Source: Paraescarpia echinospica (Eukaryota > Annelida > Polychaeta > Sabellida > Siboglinidae). Taken from it: a DNA stretch of 64,000 bases. Below the pieces are notes generated by a model, which was given only the letters and a program-made list of their open reading frames with translations, searched no databases and was not told the origin of the DNA. Within the stretch, counting starts at the first letter, position 1, and every line of letters starts with the position of its first letter. Below, in pieces: positions 36,467 through 49,423 of this stretch. A program made the translations under genes and the position numbers. The stretch spans positions 42,846,880 through 42,910,879 of the forward strand of contig CM034533.1 in the NCBI GenBank assembly GCA_020002185.1. Reading direction: 5' to 3'.

Positions 36467-38810
36467 GAATTTATACAAGTGCTCATATAGCCCAATAGAC
36501 ATTACAGGTTCAGACACATATAATTCAAGATACTGACTCCTAGATGTAATGCCTCTTCGTTCTCGCTATGCGCGCCATCTTCCGTGACCCCATGGCATAG
36601 GCATAGACCCTACATCCCGCTGTCACGACACGATCATCTTCTGTCCTGACGTGGGTTCTGTCGAACTCGAAGTCGTTATTTTCTTCTTTACTATCGTTCC
36701 GTTTAATTTGCTTGCGCCTTACCGCGCTTTTTGGGGAACTTCTTTGCCATTTTAAACTTCAAATAAATACGTATGTTGGGTGTAAATAATGATTTAACTA
36801 TTCTTGGTGAACTTCGCTAGTCCCACAAGTGTTGACTAGTAGTAGTACGGGTGAGACCGGTCCACAGTTAGATTTCCCAATGGCGACCATGATAACGTTT
36901 TGTCAGATTATAACAAAACTGCACCTGACAAAAATCTGAAATTCATTCACAGCAACTGATATCATGTCATTAATATACTGATGAAATTTCGTCACAATCA
37001 AATACCTCCAGCTCTTTTAAAACGCATGCATACACTGTGCCATCGATATTGACCAAAATAACCACATTTTTCTGCACCCACGTGAACTACGTGGAAAAAT
37101 TGGCAAAAAATCACTCCGCTAACTACACTCTTCCAGATATGTGTCATTTCACTTCCAATACATTCTACCACAGAACCTGTTGATATGCCTGGTTTAGTGT
37201 ACTCTGTTCACATAAAAAGGGTCTCAAATTTAAAATATCACCATTTTCAGGGGACTATGTTTTAACAAAACAGGAAGTCTAACAGTGGTCTTAACCCTAA
37301 TAGAAATGGTGATTATGGAGAAACATGTCGAATTTAGCCTGCTGTAGTAAAGACACATGCATATAATGCAGACTGCCCAAAAAATTAATGAAATCCCTAC
37401 ACCTAATAATTTGCTATCAACTTCAGAAGTCATCACCCATGCTGGACAACACACACACAATAGCCAGTACTGTATGCATTTATCTTTTACCTAGTACTTT
37501 TATTGACCCACACTGCCCATGGTTGCTTGCACAGATAAACTTCTGGCGCACCTTTTGAGTTTGCTCAACATGTATTCTGCTAGAAAAGCATACAATGTCA
37601 GCTGTTATTTTTTAGTGAAATAAAAAACAATTATGGTTCTCTAAACCTATGTAAAATGCATATATTTCACTTTCAAATATAGACTATAGAGTCAAACCAA
37701 TCAATGGAATTGATACTACCTAATCATGCAGCGTCACACTACGTTTATACCAATATTTCTCGCACACCTTACGTATGACTATACTTTGTTTAATAGCAAC
37801 TTTAATAAACGTTTAAAATACCAGCCAATGTATATTAAATATTCTCCTTTGTATGGTGTATGTGTGACAACGTTTGCAGCAGTAATTCATCTGTCGAATC
37901 TACGTGCAGAAATGACCGCACACAATCTCCTTTGCCCGCGCACGCTCGCACGCACGCAAGCACGCATGTACGTACGTATATGTAGCTAAACAGGTACGTC
38001 AGGCACACAGGCCTATACACTCTGGGTCGAGTCGAAAAGAGGTAATAGCTACTGAAGCCACAGCCGTGTAGCGATGTTCTCATGCGCAGATGAGCGTTAA
38101 AATGTCGCCATTCCTACACCAACCGAACGTTGTAGCGTCAACAAAAAGAGGTGCTATAAAACTGCAACAAGATGAAGAAAAAACTCCGAATAGTATTTTC
38201 CATCGTTAATTTACATTACTGACCATCCTTTGTTAACACAGATTATTGAACTTACATCGTCAATTAATTTTGTCCGTCGTGAAGAAGGTTAGGTCATATT
38301 TAAATTAGTCAGTTTAATAAAAAAAGCATACTTTTCATTTGTTATATTTCTCGAAGAACCACTTTGGACCTTTTTGTCGAATTTTTACCGGACCCGGACA
38401 CAAATAATTCAATAGTTGGATTATATATATTTTACAAAATATAAATTAATTAGCATATCTGTGAACGCACCAGTATGTCGTAATGACTTGTTAGAGTCTG
38501 CACGAAATGAACGATAACGTCGATTTGAGGAGGTACATTTTAAATATCCTCCACTTGGAGACTGTTTTTTTTCCAGGTTGTTAACAGAGAACCTCATATG
38601 TCATGAAGACAGTATGAACGTCATGCTCAAATCTCACGTGATAATCAGAGGTCCAGGTTTTATGGCATGGTCGTCGATGAAACGTTCCCATTCTTCAAAA
38701 AACACAGTGGCGTAGGCAGGATTTTGTATTGGAGGGGGCCATCCGGCATTCACGCAAGCAGTGAATAGCGGGACATGATACACGCACGCACACGTATGTA
38801 TGTATATATA
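36467..38810. other. AT-rich intergenic DNA without recognised genes
   Basis: Short open frames only (e.g. 37230-37460, 37726-37989). None has protein-like features or splice context. A short GCACGCACGCAAGCACG stretch lies near 37945. Confidence 0.6.
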
Positions 38811-38811
38811 A

Positions 38812-38945
<134 letters not shown>

Positions 38946-39763
38946 GATGAGGCGCTGGCGCTCAACTAGTGACTTCATAACAAACCCCTACCGCGGCGGC
39001 GGCGTTGAGTGAGCTTCACAAAAAGTCTATGTCAGGTGTAACGTTGTCGCTTAATAAAATTAATTAATTCACGATACGAAGTTCCGACTACCCAGTGGAA
39101 AATCTAGATAAATTGCTTTGGCCGTAACGTGCAACTTGATCTTAGTTTAGTAACTAATCATCTTGCCGGGCAACTATCATTTTGCATCCTTGTGTTGATA
39201 TATAAATAGGCATTAGCCATCAAGCACATTGTGAATGATGACATTTTCGTTGCCCTGTCACCTCTTGGGCTGCAGCCTGCTGGATGCTTATCACCTACCG
39301 CAGAAGCGTCGGATTCCTCCACTTTGGGTAACTCAATCCCATTTGAATTATGACAAATTTATCTGCCAAAGATTTGGGAGTCCTACACAGGCACCCCTAT
39401 AACCTCTGTACCTTGTCACTCTATAAATCAGGCAACTAGTTATATATCTTCAGTCTCCTAGCTACCCTCCTAATTTCTCTGGCTACGCCACTGGGTCGCT
39501 GGCAATCTCGTCAAAGTGGCGCTAAACAAACTTGAATTACAAGAATTTATGTGTCACGGATCGTTTTGTCGAGGGGTACTAATGGTAACAAGGATTTAAC
39601 AAGATTTAACAAGATTTAACAAGATTGCCATCCACAGAATTAACTCTAGATGGCAGGTGGACAAGGAAGCCCTTTGGCTTATCGAGAGTCCAACCCTTTT
39701 ATCTACATATATCCAGCCCTTCTGAGGTATGTGTCGATTTTATTTTTAAACATATTCACACTA

Positions 39764-40345
39764 CTAGCACCCACACAATTGTGAAAATGAGAACTTTCTT
39801 ACGTCTAATCTACACTGCTCCTTTACTAATGTAACTTCATGTCCTCTAGTTTTTCTATCTTTCTTAACTGAAAAAAACATATTTCTATCAATATTTTCAT
39901 AACCATTCAATATTTTAAACACTTTTATCTGATCTCCTCTCAGTCTCCTGGTCTCTAGTGTTGTTAAACCACATTCTTTTAGGCGTTTTTCATAACTAAG
40001 ATCCCTCAGTTTTGGTATCATTTTAGTCGCTCTCCTCTGTACTCTTTCTAGCATATCTATGTCCTTCTTGCGGTATGGCCTCCACGCTTGTATACAATAT
40101 TCTAAATGATGCCTAACTATTGTTTTGTACAGCGGTATTATTAGTTCTTTTTCTTTATATGCTATATTTCGCCTAATCAATCCAAGGATTTGATTTCCTT
40201 TTGAAGCTGCAATTCCACACTGCTCTGAAACCTTCATGTCAGCACTAATTGTCAGCCCTAAGTCTTTTCTTTTACAGTAGTACTTAGTACAGTTCCCCCC
40301 ATTGTATATTCTACATATTCGTTCCCATGTCCTGTGTGGAGGCAT
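39764..40345 (-). pseudogene. CR1-type ORF2, reverse-transcriptase thumb and C-terminus
   Basis: Reads KERLKECGLTTLE-like thumb sequence, LEYCIQAWRPYRKKDIDMLE and RVQRRATKMIPKLRDLSYE, typical of CR1/L2-group reverse transcriptases. It is in a different frame from the preceding RT palm piece, so at least one frameshift separates them near 40260-40345. Confidence 0.85.
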
Positions 40346-41162
40346 TTACATTTCCCAAAATTGAACAACATTTGCCACTTTTCAGACCATTTGATCAACC
40401 TGTCAAGATCATCTTGTAAATGCTGTCTATCCCCATCACTTTTAATCTTTCTAAATACTTTTGTATCATCTGCAAATTTCAACACCTGGCTAGCTATATC
40501 ATCGTCCAAATCGTTTATATATATTAAGAATAATATATGTCCCAGTACTGATCCCTGTGGAACCCCACTCAAAACTGATTTCCAGTTTGAAGCCTCCCAT
40601 CAACAACTACCCGTTGTCTTCTGTCAATCAGCCATTTTTCTATCCAGTTAATTATACCATTTCCTATGCCATGGGCCTTTAGTTTAAGCAGTAATCTCTG
40701 ATGTGGCACTTTGTCGAAAGCTTTTTGAAAATCCAAGTAGATGATATCTACTGGTGATCCATCATCTACCCACTTAGTGATATCTTCCAAAAAACATAAC
40801 ATATTTGTTAAGCATGACTTCGCTTTTAGAAACCCATGTTGAGATGGGTTTATCAAGTTATGTTTAACAAGAAAATCCACCATGTAATCTTTAATTAGTC
40901 TTTCTAATAATTTACAAATCACCGATGTTAAACTAACTGGTCTATAATTATTTGACTTGTTTCTCGAACCTTTTTTAAATAACGGTATAATGCTTGCTTC
41001 TTTCCATTCTAAAGGAACCACTCCCTCTTCTAATGACAAGTTGAAAACTGTTGCAAACGGTATGCTAATTTGTTCTACAATTTCCAATAGTAGTTTGGGT
41101 GGAATACCATCCACTCCAGGTGATTTATTATCCTTCATAGCCCTTATTTTCTTAGCTACCAT
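40258..41162 (-). pseudogene. CR1-type ORF2, reverse-transcriptase fingers and palm (two frames)
   Basis: The first piece (40569-41162) contains DNKSPGVDGIPPKLL, FKKGSRNKSNNYRPVSLTS and IIYLDFQKAFDKVPH (motif A Asp). The second piece (40258-40572), in another frame, has GVPQGSVLGHILFLIYIND and LKFADDTKVF (catalytic DD). A shift near 40570 breaks the enzyme between motifs A and B. Confidence 0.88.
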
Positions 41163-41185
41163 TTCCGGGGTTACAATTAATTGTC

Positions 41186-42562
41186 CTAAATAGTCTGAAT
41201 CTGCCCCTTGAACTTAGCCTCTGGTACTGGCAGTGAACTAATATCTTCCCTGGTAAACACTGAACTAAAGTACTCATTCAGGTCTTCTGCCATTAAGAAT
41301 CCCTCTGATATTATATTTCCAGCACTATCTTCTAGAGGACCGACTTTATCCTGAACTTTCTGTTTGCTTCGAACATACGCATAAAAACTCTTGCTGTCAT
41401 GTTTTATATTACAAGCTAATTTATGTTGATAGCTTCTCTTTGAATTTCTAATTTCAGCTGTAGCTTGGTTTAGTGCTTCTTTATAAATGTTGTAGTCTTC
41501 GTCATTTCCAATATGTCTATATGACTTCCACATCATTTGTTTATACTTAATTTTTCTAATGGCTTCTTTCGATAAGTATTTCTTTCTGGTCCGTTTCCCT
41601 TGTTTTTTGAAGGGAACAAATTTATCTACGATGCACTCTATTTCATTCTTTAAGATATTCCAGCATTCTGTTGTTGTCTTATTCTTCAGTGTATTATTCC
41701 AGTCTATCTTTGCTAAATATTTCCTCATTTTCTTATATCTTCCTTTGTGGAAATTTCTCCTGAACTGCTTTTTATTATTTCTTTCTGATTTTACTTTGAT
41801 GGTAAAATGTATCTGGTTGTGATCACTACTTCCCAGAGGCTCACATAATTTAACATTTTCAACTAATTCATTCTGTGAGGACAAAACTAAGTCTAACACA
41901 TTCTCTCCCCTGGTTGTTTCTAGCACATGTTGAGAAAGGAAACTATCTTGTACTAAAACTAAAAACTTGTGGTCCTCACTACCCATACTCTGTAGAGATT
42001 TCCATTTTATATGCCCATGGTTGAAATCCCCCATAATAACACAGTCCCGTTTGCTCACTTCCCTTGTAGCGTTTTGTATTTTTTCATTCTCTTCTATGCT
42101 TATGTTTGGACTTCGATAAACTAATCCAACTGTTAACGTTGAGTTTCCTGTAACTATGTTACACCAAACAGCTTCTTCGCAATCTGCTTCTCTGTCTAAT
42201 TTTATTTCATAAGCCTGGATAGATTCTTTAATATATAAAATAACTCCACCTCCCCTTCTTCCTATTCTATCTTTCCTAAACATTACATATCCTGTCAGTC
42301 CCAATTCGGCATCTGATATATCGGTGGTTGCCCATGATTCGGTTATACCTATTATGTGAGGGTCAATATCTTCTACCATAATGTTTAGTTCATTTCTTTT
42401 GTTTACTATACTCCTTGCATTTAAACAAACACATTTATACCCAGCTTCAGAACAGTTTTCCAGACTGTTCTTTGCTGAATTATTTTTGCTGCCTTTATGT
42501 ATGCCTCCAGTTTCAGGCTTCTCTGCGAGTCCCCCCTGCGAATTTAGTTTAAATAGATGCAA
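41186..42562 (-). pseudogene. CR1-type ORF2, AP-endonuclease domain and linker
   Basis: 458 open codons. The APE-type endonuclease shows CVCLNARSIVNKRNEL, IIGITESWATTDI, RRGGGVILYIKES, IMGDFNHGHIKW and PLGSSDHNQIHF, covering the expected catalytic Asn, Glu, Asp and His positions. The frame breaks at about 41186, just before the RT. It overlaps the end of ORF1 in another frame. Confidence 0.9.
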
Positions 42563-42950
42563 CCTGTCCCACTGTCAACAGATCGCAGCAGATTCTCTGA
42601 GAATACTGCTGCCCCTTTTCCACTTAGATGGAGGCCATCTCTCATGTACATATCTTCTCTCCCAACAAAGTACCCCCATAAATCTAGGAATCCCACGCCC
42701 TCTTCCTCACACATCTGCTCAACTAGTGCGTTGATCGCCATCCTCTTACAGTTTCTGTATCTTGCCCCCCTTCCTCCCATTACTGGCAAAATTCCTGAGA
42801 GAATAACCTGTTCCACTCTTGTCTTCTTTAGCTTCCTCACTAGATGTCTGTACTTCTGAACTATCCCAGTTGTTCCCTCCTTGTCTGCATTGTTTGTCCC
42901 AACGTGTACTAGTAAAGACCCTCCCTTGTCACTTAGTACCGTTAGTTCTG
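42544..42950 (-). pseudogene. CR1-type ORF1 esterase (SGNH) remnant
   Basis: The frame contains LLVHVGTNNAD (SGNH block III Gly-x-Asn) and MRDGLHLSGKGA (Asp/His block V). The upstream GDS block is missing because the LINE is truncated. Esterase-type ORF1 proteins are known from CR1/L2-group LINEs. It ends 19 bp inside ORF2. Confidence 0.75.
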
Positions 42951-43146
42951 TACAATAAGCAGTATGGCACCAGTGTCTCCCATTTCCTGATCTCTATTTT
43001 GTCTTGCTTGGAGCCATTCATGTTTTGTTTTATTATTATGATTATGAATGCTGCAATTAATATGTTAGTACACAACAATATTTTAATATCTCTGAAAGCG
43101 GGATTAATATAATTAATTGATGTGATAGTTGTGGACTTGCTACACA

Positions 43147-44795
43147 TAATATAAATTTAAATAAATTATAACTAATCTTGTGGCTACTTCGTACCTATAC
43201 TCCTATGTAGATTAAAATTAATGTTTTGATATATCATCTCATAATTATGTAAGTATTTCGCTGACATATTGTGACCAGATATGATGCGAAAACATAGTTG
43301 TAGCATCCAAATTCTACAGTGTCTAGTTAAAATCACACAACACGAAAATATTAGCATAATGCTTGTGTGAGTATATTCGTTGACATATACGCTGTCCATT
43401 TTAAGGTGTCATTTGATATAAGGAAAATACAACAATTAAAGATAATGTTCCATATTGATAAATACTACAAGATGTGCCAGTGTAACATGTAACGGCCATT
43501 ACATACTTGGCTGTTACTGCTAGGATACATGTGCACGTATTTTTATGTCCCATTTTATTAACAAAACAGACACACTACGTGAGTGTTGGACAACCATTTT
43601 GACTGAGCGTGATTCCAGGGAAGAAATGTTCAAACAACAGTTGACAGCCTAGTACATAGAAAATTGGATTTATACGTTTGTTCGCATTTTGTCTATGTAT
43701 TGTATTATACATTTTTGTCAGATGATATACATGTATTAGTAACAATATAAATTACACTTTTGACTGATTGCTAGGTGTTAAGTCCGTGTTGGAAAATAAA
43801 TGAGCCAAGCCACGGAAAATGTTACCATTCCAAATTGTTGTGAACAAATTAAAATGTGTTCTAATACCCGTACTGATAACAACAACATAAAACATAAAGT
43901 AGTATTCTTAAAATCATAGTAATTGGTTGATACGAGTATATCTACACAATATACATATGCATATTGTAGGTTGTATGTTATAAGAGTAACAATTTGAGAA
44001 AAAAATATCATCATTAACACAGTAGATATGATGTCCGTCACTCACTTTCAACAAAAACGGTTGTGACTATCAATATAATTATTTGTTATCATAATGAAAG
44101 CTCACAAGCAGATGAATTCATTATGGACTAAGAGATAAACGTTCATTAGTTAGTTCGTAATTAAACAATAATATATTATGTATGACATGAGGTGAACGTC
44201 CGTCACAATATCAGTCGGTGTTAAAACATCTATGAATATCTACAATTGTGATGCACATGTGCGTCTTTGTAGACGAAAATTGTAGACACTGTGCAACTTA
44301 TGTATAATTTTTATAATAATGTGCATCTACCAAACATTAATAATAAAATCATACTTACCACAAGGATTAGAAAAACCTTCATATATCTACGCACCATTGA
44401 GTTGAACTGATCATGTCAGTACGTTATGATGCTAAAAAACTCGTGCAATGATAATGTTAACTCACTAAATATGAAGGCGTATGTAAATATGCACATGGAA
44501 GTGATCACAACATCTTTCGTGACGGACATCACTGCTAATTGTGCACGTGGCAGAAATAATGCAATGCTTGCATGTACAGTACAACTAAACACAAACACAT
44601 CGAATCAGTATTAAACCACATTGCATGTGAGACACTAGGGATACACAAATCTATACAGGTAGTAAAGTCAATTTTTATTTTAATATGGCTAAGCTGAGGG
44701 AAATCTGAACATGATGTCCGTCACGAAATTTGCATTAAAACAGGGACAGGATGTTTGAACACAAATATATGCCATTTAAATATTGAAAATATATA
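43147..44795. repeat. AT-rich non-coding DNA, copy 2 of the dispersed direct repeat
   Basis: Aligns with 1-735 and 2020-2830 in direct orientation, missing the intervening 1.3 kb. Carries the same ATGTCCGTCAC motifs (near 44031, 44195, 44518 and 44717). No gene. Confidence 0.85.
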
Positions 44796-44799
44796 TGTG

Positions 44800-45350
44800 T
44801 TTCTGAGGTTACAGTTAGCCTGAAATTAGAAGTATATAGTAATATGTCTTAAAATAAAGACCATTAGACAACAGGAAGGTGGTGAATTTGAAATGGGAAC
44901 ATTTTCCATGGCCTGACCCAAATACTTTGTGTCAGTTGTTTGTCTAGCCATTTCGTTGAGTTGTGCAGTTTATGGCAAAGATGTCCCAGTGTCGTGTGTG
45001 GCAGGTTCAAATCTTGCCTGTGTTATGTATCCAAACACAACAGGTTGTGCACATACACTGGTTCCATTCAATAACTTGAGCCGCATTTTATAACATCACC
45101 GAATTGCATGGATATTTTATTTTTACCTATACTGGAAACTGTAGACGAAATTAGCATGACATTTTAAATTATTATATACAAACATAATCATTCCTATGCT
45201 CTTGCATAACCCAGTTCCCAAGAGATAGTGATATACATACGTATTTACGATATGCTGTTCTATTCTACACGGTCTTTCAACAACCTGTGAAAGCCTGTAT
45301 TGTATTGAGTAGTGAACCACGCTCATCCACAGGGCGCCACAGTGAATTCA
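44800..45350. other. Intergenic DNA without recognised features
   Basis: No coding or RNA signal found. The short frame at 45123-45326 looks like chance. Confidence 0.55.
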
Positions 45351-45354
45351 TTAT

Positions 45355-45598
45355 ATAGGAACCAGTGGGTCCAATGATACAGTGTATACACTGCCTACAC
45401 TGTCTGCTCGTCGTCTCTCACACGCCTGACTGGGAAGCAACTCTGGCCGCTGGGAGCAGGATCCAGTGGGTTACAAATATAAATCATCTCCACTGTGTGC
45501 GGTCTTTTACTTCCCCTAGCACAGACACCAGATGGAAGGGACCAACGGCTTTTAGTGTCTCTTCCAAAAGACACAGGCAATGTAATAATAATACATAA
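45355..45598 (-). mobile_element. Probable SINE/LINE-tail insertion
   Basis: The minus strand reads GTGTCTTTTGGAAGAGACAC, GTGCTAGGGGAAGTAAAAGA and CACTGGATCCTGCTCCCAG. This resembles the widespread invertebrate repeat with a GATGAGACGTTAAACC-type core. An (AAT)n run marks one boundary, exactly where the adjacent host duplication begins. Family assignment is tentative. Confidence 0.4.
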
Positions 45599-45868
45599 GA
45601 CAACATTTTAAATGGATGTATCGTGGACACACTTCGTTGGTACATATTCGTTAAGCGATGAGTCTAGCAAATGTCAAGCCACTGAGACACTACGAGTCGC
45701 CTCCTTCTGTCTGAGCCCCTAGCCTAGCCAGATCACAGATCTGTACACTTAATGTACCCTCCATAAATGCATATTTTATTTGTTCATCTTAAAGCACCTT
45801 ATCAGCTGTAGACGAGGACGAACACTTCTGCCAGCGTTGGGTGTATGCAAGGGAAGAGCGGCTCTCAC

Positions 45869-46001
45869 TTTGAATACATCTGACGTAACGTTCGCTCTAC
45901 ACATGTAGTTTTCATAGCGTCGTACAGTGACAGCATCTTCAGGCTGGTTGAAATAGTGGTGCGGATCCTTGAAGGCGGCCTCGGTAAACTTCACCACGGA
46001 A
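45869..46001 (-). CDS. Diverged copy of host exon a (VWA/Cache-like gene)
   Basis: Exactly 133 nt, acceptor TTCATTAG and donor AAA followed by GTGAGAG both kept. Reads KFTEAAFKDPHHYFNQ and RRYENYMCRANVTSDVFK. Despite clear nucleotide divergence the frame is intact. The matching exon b is missing or truncated here, so this is either part of a paralogue or a pseudogene fragment. Confidence 0.5.
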
Positions 46002-46439
46002 CTAATGAACCGCATGGAAGGTACTCACGATAACAGTAGCATAATTCGGAGAACTGGACAGATATCACCTTTTCGCTCCTATGTGCATGTAGATGGTACA
46101 ACTATAGCCCTACTATTCCGCTGTTAAACACCTTGATCAAAACCACGTTCCCATGTTTCATCAACATAATGCGACATCAACTTAATACTAACGGTGATGT
46201 TTATAATTATTATATCATTGAAACCGTCTTTTTAACAAATGATGGAGTTCTCTCCTAACCTGTCGTTGAGATCCAGTTGTTCTACTCGCAGAGCGGCACC
46301 TCAAGGTCGAGGCGATGGTAGACGAAACGCCGCGAGACGGCGCTAGTACATGACCACGTCTGTCGGTTGCCGTTGGTGAAGACGATACACAGCGAGAAAT
46401 TGGTACCGGCGATCTACGATATACACACGCCCGCTTGTA

Positions 46440-47008
46440 ACAATTAACCAGATTTAACAAGATTGCCATCCAGACAATTAACTCTAGATGGCAGGTGGAC
46501 AATGAAGCCTTTTGGCTTATCGAGCGTCCAATACTTTTTATTTACGTGTATACCGCCCTTTAAGGTATGTGTCGATTTAATTCTTCAACATATTCACGCT
46601 ACTAGCACCAACACAATCAGGAGATAATATGTTCCATTCATTTACAGTCCTTTGTGAGAATGAGAACTTTCTTATATCTAATCTAAACTGCTCCTATGCC
46701 AATGTAACTTCATGTCCTCTGGTCCTTCTATATTTCTTAACTGAGAAAAACATATTTCTATCAATATTTTCATAACCATTCAATATTTTAAACACTTCTA
46801 TTTGATCTCGTCTTAATCTCCTGGTCTCTAGTGTTGTTAAACCACATTTCTAGGCGTATTTCGTAACTGAGATCCCTCAGTTTTTGTATCATTTTAGTTG
46901 CTGTCCTTTGTACTCTTTCTAGCATGTCTATGTCCTTCCTGCGATATGGCCTCCACGCTTGAATACAATATTCTAAAAGAGGCCTAACTATTGTTTTGTA
47001 CAGCGGTA
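46440..47008 (-). mobile_element. 5'-truncated CR1-group LINE insertion
   Basis: Matches 39605-40135 of the larger LINE, including the AATCTTGTTAAATC tail. The left arm (near 32615) and this copy (46440 / 47008) show the same host sequence with and without it, so the insertion is directly polymorphic between copies. Flanking AATT may be a short target duplication. Confidence 0.85.
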
Positions 47009-47989
47009 ATTGCTACTCTAGCAATAGCTGTAACAACACAAAGGTGTACATGCTGCACTAATAGTATTCATTGTAATAATGCTAATGCTAGTAATATGCC
47101 TGCCAAACGTCCCGGAATTTCGGGGAGTCTCCTTGATTTTGAGTGTATTTCCCGGTCTCCCGGGATACAAGCAAATATCCCTAGCTTTCGCTTAAAATCT
47201 CCAACTGCATCACCTCCTGTCTTCGAGACAGCGAACCGGTGAATTTGCGACGAGAAGTCTCCAACACCCCTCGTCTTCCAGTGTAAGAGTCCGAGGCAGC
47301 TGGACAGGGGAGAGAAGCGCGCTAAACTGCTGATGAATCTCCCGGAATAAAAAAAGTTGGCTGGTATGTAACAATGCTACTACTAATAATAATACCAAAA
47401 AATAATATAAAATACTTTACTTGTAAGGAAAGCACTACATTGACCTTCTGCAATCATAATTTTTCATAATTGTCACTGTCAACATTTGCCCTGTCATTTC
47501 CGTAAGTGTTACTACATAACAGTCGTTCCGAGCAAAACCCCAGTGGGTCGTTTCAATAACATTAGCCTGATTTTGTTCTTTTAAATTGCGTTCGCGTCTT
47601 CAGGGTGATCTTGTCTACTGAAAACTGTCAATTGTCAACACCAGAACGCGCCGATTTATTTTTGTCGGTGTCTCACAAACAAACAGAAATTTTGAAATAC
47701 CTCCTTAAACTTAACAACGCATTTTGTTCAATGTTTTATTTTCCTTATGAGCCCATTTTCTTAGTGAATCGGTCCCCGGATCACAAGAAACCACGTTTGA
47801 CCACTCGGGTGTAGACAGGCCGGTCTCCTGGTGTACCATGACCGGCGACGTCAGGTTGCCGTCATGACGCGGGTCTCCGCCGTTCGTGACGAGTTCGCAT
47901 AAAAAATGGTATCGCCACTACCGCCCATGGAGCAAAATATGAATAGTGTCATCGGTGATGTCTCTTTTGTGGTTATTGTTGTAAGTTCC

Positions 47990-48602
47990 GCCTCTGTCAT
48001 CACCGCCCCACTACCCTTATCCCCACCGCCTCTGTCATCACCCCACCGGCTCTGTCACTGCCTCACCGCCCCTGCCTTCACCCCACCGCCTCAGTCATCA
48101 CACCACCGCCTCTGTCGTCGCCCCACCACCTCTGTCACAACCCCACCGCCCCTGTCATCGCCCCACCACCTCTCTCTTCACCACAACGCCACTGTCACCA
48201 CCCCACCACGTCTGTCATCGCCCCATCGCCTCTGTCTTCACCTTACAGCATCTGTCACCACCCCACCGCCTCTGTCACCGCTCAACCGCCTCTGTCTTCA
48301 CCCTAACGCCTCTGTTATTACTCCACCGCATCTGTCTTACCCCACCGTCTCGTTCACCACTCCAACGCCTCTGTCATCACACTGTCGCCTCTGTCATTAC
48401 TCCACCGCCGCTGTCATCCCACCGCCTCTGTCGCCACTGCACGGTCTCTGTCAACACTCCACCGCCTCTCTGTCATCACCCTTCCGCTTCTGTCATCACA
48501 CCAACGCCTCTGACTTTAGTCCACCGCCTCTGTCATCACCCAACGGCCTCTGTTATCATTCCACCGCCTCTGTCACCGCCCAACCGCCTTTACCTTAACG
48601 CC
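47990..48602. repeat. Diverged 20-bp minisatellite
   Basis: Same CCACCGCCTCTGTCATCACC-type unit as at 33.6-34.6 kb, with fewer and more varied copies. Its 230-codon frame is a repeat artefact. Confidence 0.92.
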
Positions 48603-48989
48603 CCTTCCCCAACCGTTACCGACATATCGACAATAAAACCCACTTAATTTTGACATTTGTTCTAATCATTAAAACGCATACGATGTGGACATTTAACTGA
48701 TTTTGAAGTTGGTAATACCAGTTCACAACACCCCGTAGAATACAACAACGTACGGCGAGCAAATAATTCATAATGTGTGTAGGTTTCTACAAAATAGTCC
48801 CTCCGTTTGGTACCAGCGATTGTTACTTTTAATTAATTTCACTACTCTCATAGGTATACTTGTCTTGGTATTGTATTCACATAATGTATACTATGTACTT
48901 GTACGTATCAGTTATACTGAAAGAACCGCCCTGTATGGGTACAAATACACAGAACAAAATGCTTTATTGTTATTGTCAATCACAACGTA

Positions 48990-49187
48990 GTTACCTCTTC
49001 ATCGAATCAATCACACGCTTCGCTGCGTTCGTTTTCTCCAGGTCTGTGATATCAAACAGCGGCCGGTCGCCCAACGCCCCGAGGCGGCACGGCAGGAGAG
49101 GATGGTCCAACGTCATGCCGCGAGGCCCGCGAACGTCGATGACGAAGGCGTAATGCCACTGGCCCTGCCTCGAAGGCGCTAGAGCAG
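48990..49187 (-). CDS. Candidate host terminal exon, unidentified
   Basis: After acceptor GTTCTCCATAG the minus strand is open and reads QGQWHYAFVIDVRGPRG, LDHPLLPCRLGALGDRPLF and TNAAKRVIDSMKR before TAA. Composition and GC content contrast with the surrounding AT-rich DNA. Family not recognised. Its upstream exons would be to the right, where LINE sequence now dominates. Confidence 0.4.
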
Positions 49188-49423
49188 TCTATGGAGAACA
49201 CCTCGGTTAGCATTTTCAGTTAGTAATTTCACCGACTTATGTTCAATTCTTGATCTTGTACGGCAGGGTAACCAGCATTGAGTCATTTATATATTTAAAG
49301 TGTATATATATGGACATGCGTGGGCCTTGTAACGGTCATCACCTGATCTATGATGACCCGCCCATGTACTGCTAACTTTATCTCACCTTAGCCAGCGATG
49401 CCCTAACTCGGCATCCGGGTGAA

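Larger units (their letters stand above)
39586..42950 (-). mobile_element. CR1-group LINE, 5'-truncated and frameshifted
   Basis: On the minus strand, in order: an ORF1 esterase (SGNH) remnant, then ORF2 endonuclease, reverse transcriptase and C-terminal domains. A 3' tail of AATCTTGTTA repeats ends at 39586. ORF2 is split over three frames, so the copy is dead. The 5' end stops inside ORF1 at about 42950. A short 3' fragment of the same family is at 46440-47008. Confidence 0.9.
45600..48751 (+). repeat. Third, diverged direct copy of the arm segment 31.77-34.75 kb
   Basis: It runs parallel to 31768-34754, with many substitutions, a truncated exon b side, an intact exon a (45869-46001), a CR1 insertion (46440-47008) and a shorter minisatellite. 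Similarity starts at CATAAGA and stops after CCCCGTAGAATACAA. Confidence 0.85.

Noticed and set aside
35281..36517. Open frames of about 385-405 codons across the second gap
   Set aside because: They consist of CCTG repeat plus N bases.
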